This document shows, piece after piece, positions 34,884-45,100 of a stretch of DNA of 64,000 nucleotides. Under the pieces are notes generated by a model. It was not told the origin of the DNA, ran no database searches, and saw only the letters and a program-made list of their open reading frames with translations. Within the stretch, counting starts at the first letter, position 1; each line of letters begins with the position of its first letter. Location of the stretch: NCBI GenBank assembly GCA_963575745.1, contig CAUYUJ010000345.1, positions 1 through 64,000 of the forward strand, written 5' to 3'. This stretch comes from Prorocentrum cordatum. Lineage: Eukaryota > Sar > Dinophyceae > Prorocentrales > Prorocentraceae. A program made the position numbers and the translations under genes.

Positions 34884-35262
34884 CAACCTGGCCACCGCCG
34901 GGAACCTCGTAGAGCTCCTTGCACGCGTAAGAGTGCTCAGTATCGGAGGAGAGAACTAAAATGAAGATGTTCTCTCCTTATCTTCATTTTTGCATTTTTG
35001 ATGTTAAGATGAGGTCGGTTCCCGGAAGTGAACCGATAGTAAAACTCCCTCGGAAGAGCTGAGCTGCTCTGAGAACAAAGTTTAGACACGAATGCTCGGA
35101 GTAAAGATCTGGTTTCTTAAAATGAATGGTCAAATATCTTTCAAATCTTAACAAAACCGACACAAAGTCACCACATTGCCCGCCCCAGCCAGATCGACCA
35201 ACTTGCTCCACCCCGCGCCGGAATTCCTCTAGCTCATCGATAACGAAGAGCTCTACGGGGTA
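34884..35262 (+). mobile_element. Family B element, near complete
   Basis: Starts at the hairpin second half (CACCGCCGGGAACCTCGTAGAGCTC). The body includes 'gcacgcgtaagagtgctca' and 'gtccgccccagccaga', and the element ends GAAGAGCTCTACGGGGTA. The two ends are inverted repeats (CCTCGTAGAGCTC / GAGCTCTACGGGG). L2 occupies its first hairpin half. Confidence 0.75.
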
Positions 35263-35510
35263 CGCAGAGGCCCTCATAGTCTTTCACAGGTGCGAAAAAT
35301 CTGGTTTCTCAAAATCAATGGTCAAATATCTTTCTCATCTTAGCAAAACCGAGCCGAAATTACCACATTGTCCGCCCGGACCGGTTTTTGCCAACTAGCC
35401 CCCCAGCGCGCCGGAATTACTCTTCTAGCTTCGCCGCTAACGCTCTAAGGGAAGCTCTACGAGTCAATACCGGTTCTCGAAACGATATCAGAATCTCTCA
35501 GAATCTTCAA
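35263..35510 (+). repeat. B/A hybrid fragment
   Basis: 35263-35380 is the second half of a B element. It passes at 'ccggtttttgccaactagc' into an A 3' end (GGGAAGCTCTACGAGTCA, to 35466). 35321-35510 is repeated at 39126-39322. Confidence 0.65.
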
Positions 35511-36105
35511 AGTGGGAGCCGGCGGTAAACCGTCAACCTTGGTTACCGCCGGGAACTCGTAGAGCTTCCTCGTGCAATGCGAGCGCGGCAATCTCGCATT
35601 GCGCGCGCGAGTTGGCGCGGTCTCATGGAGGAGGACGTGGAGGAGAAGAAGGAGTGAAAGGAAAGCATCTCTGGAAAAAATTAGAGTCATACCAGACCGA
35701 GTTCAGGCGTCTGGACACTTTGAGCTGGCGCACCTGTTGATTTCCTTTCGATTGCTTCGCCGAACAGCGTAAAGCAAACCATCACCATCTCGAAAAAAAT
35801 AAAAGAGCACGAATAGTTCTTCGGTCCCAGCGCTGATGGCAGACAGAGTTCAGGCGTCTAGATAGTTTAAACTAGCGCGCCTGAGTAAATTTGTCCGATC
35901 GCTGTGCCGATCAGCTCTGTAGCTCATCTGCACCTCGATTAAAATCCAGAAAATCATCACCATCTCCAAAAAACTAGCAGAGTACGAATAGTTTTTCGGC
36001 TTCAGCGCTGATAGCAGACCGAGTCCAGGTGTTTAGTAGCGCGCCTGATGATTGCCTTCCGATTGCTGTGCCGAACAGCTCTGAAGCTCATCTGAAAAAA
36101 AAAAC

Positions 36106-36137
<32 letters not shown>

Positions 36138-36862
36138 GACTACGGATAGCTCTTCAGCCCCAGCGCTGATAGCAGACTGATTTCAGGCGTCTAGATACTT
36201 AGAACTATCGCGCCTGATGATTCCCTTCCGATTGCTGAGCCCAACAGCGAGTTAAGTCAAGAAAGCCATCACCATCTCCAAAAAAAATGGAGAGTACGAA
36301 TAGTTTTTCGGCTCCAGTGCTGATAGCAGACCGAGTTCGGGCGTCTAGATACTTGAGACTAGCGCGCCTGATCATTTCCTTCCGATTGCTGTGCCGAAGA
36401 GCCCCTTAGCTCATCTGAGGCTCGAGTTAAGTCAAGAAGCTCATGACCATTTCAAAACAAAATAGTAGAGTACCAACAGCTTCGTGGACCGAGCTCGAGT
36501 AGCAGACCGAGTTCAGACCTGTAGATGCTTCAGACGAACGCGCCTGATCATTCTGAATCGATTAGGTGTGCGTACCAGCTCTGTAGCTATCCTACAGCTC
36601 GAGGTAAGTACAGAAAACCGACGGCACCTGTCAAGATTACTCGAAACAGCCGATCCCGCCTGAGTGCTTTTTAGCAGTAATAGGTACCCGATAGAGCTGA
36701 GATTAAGACGGCGAGCGGGAATAAGATCGAATAGCATGGGAAAAATATTAGAGCTCTGACGAATTGTTGAATTTCGAGAACATAATTTTCAACCGAGCAA
36801 AAATCACCAAAAGGTCCGTCGAGATTTTTCGAGCCAACTAGCCCCCCAGCGCACCGGAATTA
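35511..36862 (+). mobile_element. Family A element, copy A6
   Basis: Hairpin, AACTCGTAGAGCTTCC (35554-35569), GC palindrome, array of ~170-bp units with an A-rich stretch at 36098-36133, and a 3' module to 'gcgcaccggaattact'. There it is cut by the hairpin holding N4, so its 3' terminal repeat is missing. Confidence 0.75.
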
Positions 36863-37500
36863 CTGGGAGCCGGCGGTGAACCGTCAACCTTGGTTTTTTT
36901 GAGTTTGAGTCAGGGCGCGGACAGCTGTGACAGCTGAGCCCTAAGACTCCCAAACGGAGCACAGGGTAGCTAGAGAAGGCATATCTTATCACCACACTGC
37001 CGAGCCACGGAGGCAAAGGCATCGGAAAAGGATGCAGGAGCAAAGAGCGAAAGCAACTCTTATCATCACACTGCCGAGCCAGAATGGCATAGGCATCGGA
37101 ATGCAACACACCGCGATGAGCCACTCACGAATGAAGCACCGTTCGCATGAAAACGGCAACGTGATGACAAGAAGGAGAACAAACGCAATCTATCCACAAC
37201 ATATGAAATCGCAAAGGTGTTGGAGCTGGCTAGAGAATGGTGTAGGAGCTGGTTGAGACGCTACCCAAAACGTGATCCACGGCCATACAATGCCGTTTCT
37301 CTGCTTTGATCAAGGCAACAGCCGATCAGCAGCATATCCTTCCACAGACCGCCCTCCAACGAAGAAACCGTGGAGGCCGACTAGTTCATGTTTACATTGT
37401 ACAACACAGGCGAAGCAAAGTTGAAGTTAAAGTTGGAAGCTTGAACAGCAAGTTGGATCCTCCATCCATCCAAGATCGCAGGCGCCAGGTAAGGCCACAG

Positions 37501-37953
37501 TTAAGGCCTAAAGGTTACACGGAGGTTCCTAATGTGGCTCTGCAAACATTGTTCCATAAACCGTTGAGCACCACTTGAGTAGAATGTCAAGCACCGCCAA
37601 TGTCCGAAGCACCACCCTGCAATACGGTGCATCCTTATCTTGTCCAACCGGCGCAGCTCCCAGAATCTCTGGATGTCCGCGCCCTCCTCCCCATCACGGT
37701 GCAAAGCCTCACACAGACGGTGCAGAGCAGCCTGCTTCAAATAGAAATTTGCCCTCTCTCGCTGGGTGGCCATTTTATCCCATGCGTGGAAGGCCGCATC
37801 CGAATCAGCGTCCTCATCGCACTCTGATTGATTGTTATGCAACACATCCACCTCCGTCTCCTTGTCGCCTTCGGGCAACAATGGCACAATTGGGGAGGGT
37901 AGAGCGGAAGAAACTGAATCGTGAAAGAGGACGGAGGTTGGGGAGGATCGCAA
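37501..37953 (-). pseudogene. N4 coding remnant, C-terminal part
   Basis: Minus-strand frame with SECDEDADSDAAFHAWDKMATQ, FYLKQAALHRLCEALHRDGE and a Cys/Trp/His-rich end. It is shifted relative to the next piece upstream. Not recognised. Confidence 0.4.
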
Positions 37954-38993
37954 GTAGATGGATGGGCCGACTTTGACATAGAAGAGCCAGTTAGAACTGC
38001 CTGAGCCTTCGCCCTTGCCCGCCTCCTGTTTCTGCGGTGCCTCTGGCCTTTCCCACGGCCAGCATCCTCCTCAGGACTCGGCGCCTCCTCGGAACTCTCA
38101 ATTCCCATTCGAAGTTTGTATGCCTTGAGCGCCTCGATCCGAGCAAGAAACTCATTTTTCGGGAGCCGTTCGAATTCCCGCCAAAGAGCAACTGCATCGT
38201 CATTGGCATGGGCCCAGTCCCTGGCAGCTTGACACTCAGATTGATTGGTCCGCAACTCATCTTAACAAATGTGTGACGACGACAACGACGACTTACGAGC
38301 GCGATGGCAAAAACCTTCCTCCTCCTCCTCGGGTGTAGGCGCTGGCGACCTCATACCACATGCAACTTGTAAAGAATGCGACGCAAACCCTTGCGACTCC
38401 AAAAATCTGTCTGAGAACGATGACAATGGCGAAACGGATACAGCGGGAACATTTGAATCGGGAACATCATGATGTGAAGAAGCCTCCTCCTCCTGTCTCT
38501 GCGAACAATCAGACCCAGCCGGCGAACAAAGGTTATGCGAATCAACATAAGCAACTTCAGCAGTCAGATGCAAGTCCGATTTCTCGTCTTTCTGACTGGT
38601 CTTCGGCTCTGGCACCGATAAGGAACTCAACAATATATTGACCTGCTCCTCCGAGTTCCCCTGAAACGGGCATGGGTTTCGCGCACAATCATCGAGGTTA
38701 TCAAACCAGCCAAACGCGGGGAAAGTATTCGGATCAGCCACAAAATATGGATCACGAGCATTAAACTGCATAACATCAAATACAGCTTGTCTACAAAACG
38801 CCAGTTTGATTATCCTCGCTTTTCTTTTCCAACTGGTCGAAACAGAACTAATCGAACAAAATTGCGCTGTCATGATGCCGCACAAGGAAGGGGCACGCAC
38901 GAACAACTGATCAGAACAAAGAGGTGTGCTTGGGCCAGTACGATCCACGAGCGTGTAAGACCCGCCCGCGGGAAGCCAAATCTGGCGGGGCAA
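37737..38993 (-). pseudogene. N4 coding region, split by one TAA
   Basis: Two pieces in the same frame, 38262-38993 and 37737-38261, are separated by a single TAA at 38262-38264 (SSSHIC-stop-DELRTNQSECQAARDWA). The second piece carries the helical module SECQAARDWAHANDDAVALW...IEALKAYKLRMGIESSEE shared with N1 and N2. The first piece is different from N1-N3 (FNARDPYFVADPNTFPAFGWFDN, then Ser/Glu-rich) and has no CGTQTD block. The function is unknown. The shared C-terminal module beside a different N-terminus suggests module exchange. Confidence 0.5.
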
Positions 38994-39086
38994 AATCTCC
39001 TGTCCGCACGACGCGGCTCGAGGAGTCCCCGACGGGCCAAGGCCGCGGGAGAGCGGGAGGCAAGCTCCGCTTCCGCAACCTTGGTT

Positions 39087-39110
39087 ACCGCCGGGAACTC
39101 GCAGAGCTTC
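39087..39110 (+). repeat. Hairpin second half and terminal repeat beside N4
   Basis: ACCGCCGGGAACTCGCAGAGCTTC. Read on the minus strand this is the sequence immediately after the spliced leader, GAAGCTCTGCGAGTTCCCGG, and it leads into N4. Confidence 0.8.
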
Positions 39111-39132
39111 CTTGAGCCAAAATGGCTACGGT
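39111..39132 (-). other. Full-length dinoflagellate spliced leader (DinoSL) in the genome
   Basis: The minus strand matches all 22 positions of the dinoflagellate leader: A at the variable first base, then CCGTAGCC, ATTTT and GGCTCAAG. The next bases are GAAGCTCTGC, not a GT donor, so this is the 5' end of a reverse-transcribed trans-spliced RNA rather than an SL RNA gene. On the other side it meets 'gtcaaatatctttctcatc', the repeat also present at 35329, so the leader marks one end of the inserted cDNA. Confidence 0.92.
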
Positions 39133-39322
39133 CAAATATCTTTCTCATCTTAGCAAAACCGAGCCGAAGTTACCACACTGTCCGCCCGGACCGGTTTTTG
39201 CCAACTAGCCCCCCAGCGCGCTGGAATTACTCTTCTAGCTTCGCCGCTAACGCTCTAAGGGAAGCTCTACGAGTCAATACCGGTTCTCAAAACGATATCA
39301 GAATCTCTCAGAATCTTCGAAG
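39133..39322 (+). repeat. B/A hybrid fragment, copy of 35321-35510
   Basis: 'ggtttttgccaactagcc', GGGAAGCTCTACGAGTCAAT, 'accggttctcaaaacgata': the same order as at 35380-35510 with few differences. Confidence 0.75.
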
Positions 39323-40648
39323 TGGGAGCCGGCGGTAAACCGTCAACCTTGGTTACCGCCGGGAACTCGTGGAGCTTCCTCGTGCAATGCGAGCGCGGCA
39401 ATCTCGCATTGCGCGCGCGAGTTGGCGCGGTCTCATGGAGGAGGACGTGGAGGAGAAGAAGGAGTGAGAGGAAAGCATCTCTGGAAAAAAAATAGAGTCA
39501 TACCAGACCGAGTTCAGGCATCTGGACACTTTGAGCTGGCGCACCTGTTGATTTCCTTCCGATTGCTGCACCGAACAGCGTAGAGCAAACCATCACCATC
39601 TCGAAAAAATTAGCAGAGTACGAATAGTTCTTCGGTCCCAGCGCTGATGGCAGACAGAGTTCAGGCGTCTAGATACTTTAACCTAGCGCGCCTGAGTATA
39701 TGTTTTCCGATTGCAGTGCCGAACAGCTCTGTAGCTCATCTGCAGCTCGATTAAAGTCCAGAAAATCATCACCATCTCCAAAAATAGCAGAGTACGAATA
39801 GTTTTTCGGCTTCAGCGCTGATAGCAGACCGAGTCCAGGTGTCTAGTAGCGGGCCTGATGATTGCCTTCCAATTTCTGTGCCGAACAGCTCTGTAGCTCA
39901 TCTGCAGCTCGAGTTAAGTCAAGAAAAATCATCACCATATCGAAAAAAATAACAGAGTACGGATAGCTTTTCAGCCACAGCGCTGATAGCAGACTGATTT
40001 CAGGCGTCTAGATACATAGAACTATCGCGCCTGATGATTCCCTTCCGATTGCTGGGCCCAACAGCTCTGAGCTCGAGTGAAGTCAAGAAGAACAGCACCA
40101 TCTCCCAAAAAATGGAAAGTACGAATAGTTTTTCGGCTCCAGTGCCGATAGCAGACCGAGTTCGGGCGTCTAGATACTTTAGACTAGCGCGCCTGATCAT
40201 TGCCTTCCGATTGCTGCGCCGAAGAGCCCTTTAGCTCATCTGAGGCTCGAGTTAAATCAAGAAACTCATGACCATTTCAAAACAAAATAATAGAGTACGA
40301 ATAGTTCGCAGACCTAGCTCGAGCAGCAGACCGAGTTCAGACCTCTAGATGCTTCAGACAAACGCGTCTGATCATTCTGAATCGATTAGGTGTGCGCACC
40401 AGCTCTGTAGCTATCCTACAGCTCGAGTTAAGTACAGAAAACCGACAGCACCTGTCAAGATGACTCGAAACGGCCGATCCCGCCTGAATGCTCTTTGGCA
40501 GTAATAGGTACCCGATCGAGCTGAGATTAAGACGGCGAGCGGGAATAATATCGAATATCACGGGAAAAATATGAGAGCTCTAACGAATTTTTGAATTTCG
40601 AAAACATAATTGTCAACCGAGCAAAAGTCACCAAAAGGTCAGTCGAGA
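39323..40648 (+). mobile_element. Family A element, copy A8
   Basis: Hairpin (39323-39363), AACTCGTGGAGCTTCC, GC palindrome, array and partial 3' module. It is cut at 'gtcagtcgagactgggag' by the next hairpin. It aligns along its length with A6 (35511-36862) and A9. Confidence 0.8.
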
Positions 40649-42058
40649 CTGGGAGCCGGCGGTAAACCGTCAACCTTGGTTACCGCTGGGAACTCGTAGA
40701 GCTTCCTCGTGCAATGCGAGCGCGGCAATCTCGCATTGCGCGCGCGAGTTGGCGCGGTCTCATGGAGGAGGACGTGGAGGAGAAGAAGGAGTGAGAGGAA
40801 AGCTTCTCTGGAAAAAATTAGAATCATACCAGACCGAGTTCAGGCGTCTGGACACTTTGAGCTGCCGCACCTGTTGATTTCTTTCCGATTGCTGCGCCGA
40901 ACAGCGTAAGGCAAGCCATCACCATCTCGAAAAACATAGCAGAGTACAAATAGTTCTTCGGTCCCAGCGCTGATAGCAGACAGAGTTCAGGCGTCTAGAT
41001 ACTTTAAACTAGCGCGCCTGAGTAATTTTTTCCGATCGCTGTGCCGAACAGCTCTGTAGCTCATCTGCACCTCGATTAAAGTCCAGAAATCATCACCATC
41101 TCCAAAAAAATAGCAGAGTACGAATAGTTTTTCGGCTTCAGCGCTGCTAGCAGACCGAGTCCAGGTGTCCAGTAGCGCGCCTGATGATTGCCTTCCGATT
41201 GCTGTGCCGAACAGCTCTGTAGCGCATCTGCAGACCGAGATAAGTCACGAAATCATCACCATATCGAAAAAATCGCAGACTACGGATAGCTTTCCAGCCC
41301 CAGCGCTGATAGCAGACTGATTTCAGGCGTCTAGATACTTAGAACTATCTCACCTAATGATTCCCTTCCGATTGTTGAGCCGAACAGCTCTGTAGCTCAT
41401 CTGCAGCTCGAGTTAAGTCAAGAAAACCATCACCATCTCCAAAAAAAAATGGAGAATACGAATAGTTTGTCGGCGTCAGTGCTGATAGCAGACCGAGTTC
41501 GGGCGTCTAGATACTTTAGACTAGCGCGCCTGATCATTGCCTTCCGATTGCTGTGCCGAAGAGCCCTTTAGCTCATCTGAGGCTCGAGTTAAATCAAGAA
41601 ACTCATGACCATTTCAAAAAATGATAGAGTCCGAATAGTTTCGCGGACCTAGCTCGAGTAGCAGACCGAGTTCAGACCTCTAGATGCTTCAGACGAACGC
41701 GTCTGGTGATTCTGAATCGATTAGGTGTGCGCACCAGCTCTGTAGCTATCCTACAGCTCGAGTTAAGTACAGAAAACCGGCAGCATCAGTCAAGATGACT
41801 CGAAACAGCCGATCCCGCCCACATGCTTTTTGCCAGTAATAGGTACCCAATCGAGCTGAGATTAAGACGGCGAGCGGGAATAACACGGGAAAAAATTAGA
41901 GCTCTAACGAATTGTTCAATTTCGAGAACATAATTTTCAACCGAGCAAAAGTCCGCAAAAGGTCCGTCTAGATTTTTCGAGCCAACTAGCCCCCCAGCGC
42001 GCCGGAATTACTCTTCTAGCTTCGCCGCTAACGCTCTGAGGGAAGCTCTACGAGTCAC
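40649..42058 (+). mobile_element. Family A element, copy A9, complete
   Basis: The best complete copy: hairpin at 40649-40690, 5' repeat AACTCGTAGAGCTTCC from 40691, GC palindrome, five array units, and a 3' module 'cagcgcgccggaattactc...gcttcgccgctaacgctc' ending GGGAAGCTCTACGAGTCA at 42057. Array markers lie at about 40987, 41160, 41320, 41500 and 41670, giving periods of 160-180 bp. There is no open frame of note, so any mobility would need proteins from elsewhere. Confidence 0.85.
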
Positions 42059-42119
42059 CAGCTCCAACCCGCGCCGGAATTCCTCTAGCTCATCGACTGG
42101 GCGCCGGCGGTAAACCGTC
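42059..42119 (+). repeat. Family B 3' end and hairpin first half
   Basis: 'cgcgccggaattcctctagctcatcga', then CTGGGCGCCGGCGGTAAACCG. The hairpin is interrupted at its loop by L3. Confidence 0.75.
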
Positions 42120-42129
42120 AACCTTTGGT

Positions 42130-45100
42130 TTTTTGCGGTTTGCGCTCCGCCACTAGAATCCAAATCCGAATTGGCGGAGCAGTGCAACTGAGCCCCCCAC
42201 CATCTTAGGTAGGTCGCAGCAGAGCGCACGCCACCTTAGCAGCAGCTCTCGTCAGGGCAGCGCAGGCAGCTAGTTCACAGCAGGTTGCCGCGCTACCAGG
42301 AGGCAAGCTCATCGCCTCCTCGGCCACATCGTGCCAATGGAAGCTGTGCGAGCTGGTGCAGGAGGAAGAGGAGGAGGAGGAGGAGGAGGAGGAGATGGGA
42401 AAATCAACCTGCACGCTGGAACCCCTACCTACAACGCCAATCTGAAGCCACCACCCACCTCCACATCCTTCATTACTGACACCCCCATCGAATGCACCAC
42501 GGAGAGCAGTCTTACGAGTACTGAGGAACTTATCATATGCAAACCAGCGAGTAATAGTTTGGCCACCTCTGGCCTCCCACGACAATTTATCCGCACGCTC
42601 ATTACCCTCACGAAAGAAATGCTTATACAGATTCTGTCCCGATGCAGGTGAGGTCAGTCCCCATCCAGACAGCATCGATACCGTATTTTGTAGTGTTCCC
42701 ACCAGTCGTACATACTGCTTGTTGCGAATCTGCCACTCACCACACATCCAGTTTACAACAGTCTTACTATCTCCCAAGATCTCCATCCCAAGACGCTCAA
42801 TATTCTCACACCTCCACTCCGTTTCATTCTCATAATTAGCGGCAATACGTTTGCTCATCCTCTCATTCATCTCTCTCTCCTCCTCCTCCTCCGCCTTCAC
42901 GTGTCTCACACCAGGTGGCCTGGGTAGAACAAACAAGTCGAACAAGTGTTGCATACCAATCACAGTCAGCAAATGCTTGCAATATTTCTCTCGGGACCCA
43001 GCGGAACTGTCGAACGAGAGGTACCACTCGCAACCAAAGAGATCGCACAAGCACCAGTCCCACACAGTATGTCCACGGGGAGGGCCGCCCATGTTCATGC
43101 GCGTGAGTTGCTTCCTATATTTTGCAGGCAACGCTAGAATACATGTGTCACGATGTTCCGTCCACTTCCCCCTTCCATGTAGCATGGCCAGCCTAGATAT
43201 CATCCATTCACGTGACATGTCCGACTCCTCAGGCATGGCAGGCTGATCATCCGGTGTCCGCCGGCGACAGCCACTCGACATCTGGGATATCTGAGATACA
43301 TGATATGCATGAGAAGCCGCCGCCGCCGCCATCGCCCGAGTTTTCCTCTGACGCCGATTTGGTACCGTCTCTCCCTCCTCCTCCTCTGTGTGTTGTGTAT
43401 CTCCTCATACGAATACTTGCAGCAACTGAGACATCCTTAGCCCAATCCCAACAACGAAATATCCATATCTGCACCGCACTTCGGAATCCAAGCTCAACAA
43501 AACTCTGTCGTCCCGCTTTGTATCGCCTACGTTGAAACTCAGACCAGCCTTCAGTTCTCCGCTTGCGTAGACCTGACATTATCGCTAGACATCTGCCTTC
43601 AAAATAGTGAACAGCAGCAATGGTAGAATAGTCGGGCGTTCTGCCCTCACAGTTGAATAATAATGCAGCAATCACTTTAGCTTGATAGCGAGTAAAACTT
43701 TCAGCCAAGTCAATCCCAGAGCAGCGATAATAAGCGATTTCTCCAAAGAACATCTTCTGGGCTTTCTGGAGCATGGCCTCTGAGTCCGAGTGGTCCTTCC
43801 AGGTCTCCTCCAGAGTGGCTCCCAGGATCTCAAACGACTGAACACGCGGTAGGACCACTTCTCGGGTCCCAAGAGCAGCGTCACTAGACGGCACCAGCAC
43901 ACGGATATCCTGCTCGGGGGACGGCGGGATGCCAGGCGGCGCACCAAAGTAAATATACATCAAAGATTTCGGCTTCCAGGTCATTCCTGCATTCATCAGC
44001 GGGATACTCATGTCACGCACCATCAACTCGAGGTCAGTGCGGGTCTTCGCATACAACAGAAGATTATCTGCCCAGAAACTGTGGGTCATACGCTCACCGT
44101 TGAACATGCGCTCATCATTTTCCAATTTGATACCGTACTGCGTTTCCTGCCTCCATCTGTCGATGACATCTCTCCAGAGTACAATAGAAACTGCTAGAAA
44201 AATCATCGGTCCCTCTACTCCTCCCGTTCGAATAGATTTGTCCCAATAGACCGCTGACGATGCCTCGATGCCCTCGAAGCTGGCCACGCACTGATTATCC
44301 ATCATGGGTTCAATCAACGCCACAATGAGATCAGCAGGTATGCCAAGAGCACGAAGACAGCGCATGGCGAGGCACGGAGTGACATTATCGAAAGCTTGTA
44401 AAATATCAAGGTTGGCAAGCCACAAACTGTCTCCTTTGCCCCAGACAGCGGAGTGCTGGCTGAGCCTCTTGGCAACGCTGGTGATTTCCGATGTTTTACG
44501 TCCCGATCTGAATCCGTACAGGCATACATAGTGTCGGTGCTCCTCAATCCTCTTCTCAATCATCATCACAATACATGTCATGTACCATTTCATAAGACAC
44601 GACTGTAGACATAGCACACGTGTATCTGTCAAATGTTGTATGTCCATTTCTTTTGGCATGAGCGTGGCAGCTAGTTGACGCCAACTGTCGGGGCAACATA
44701 ACCTGCGGGAATACACACCTTGGAAGCTCACCAGAACACGTCGCACAGATGCCCACGAGAGCTGTTTCAACATCGTGACAGTCACGTTGTCGGGACCTGG
44801 GGCCTTTCCCGTGGACAGCTTCGCCCTCGCCCGCAGCAGGAGCGACATCGAGAACACCTCTGAGGATCCGCTTCCCGAACATAGACCACGCAGCGACTGA
44901 AGCTCACGCAGGGTCACCTCTCTGGCCTCGGGGTCCTCCACCTTAGACTTCATGTGCCCCAATATCTCGTCCCCCCACTCCTCGCGGTTCTGAGACTCCA
45001 TCCCGTTGGCAAGGATCAACGTCTCCGTCTTGGCCCTCCTCCTCCTCCTCGTGTTCATTTCAGTCCTCCACCTCTGTACTCTTGCCTCCAGCCTCCTTCT

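Larger units (their letters stand above)
36896..39075 (-). mobile_element. N4: non-autonomous element in hairpin loop with 11-bp target duplication
   Basis: CAACCTTGGTT occurs at 36885-36895 and 39076-39086, inside the two halves of one hairpin. The 3' tail (left) is TTTTTTGAGTTTGAGTCA with an internal hairpin: AGGGC (36912) / GCCCT (36938) enclosing CAGCT / AGCTG. A decayed RNase H motif (LHGFFVGGRSVEGYAA) lies at about 37320-37390. There is no RT. The leader has CGCGTCGTGCGG and 'ctggcggggcaaaatctcc', as in N1. The full DinoSL lies just outside (39111-39132). Confidence 0.8.

Noticed and set aside
39111-39132. Spliced-leader RNA gene.
   Set aside because: The leader is followed by GAAGC rather than a GT donor and by repeat sequence, with no Sm-like site or compact snRNA structure.
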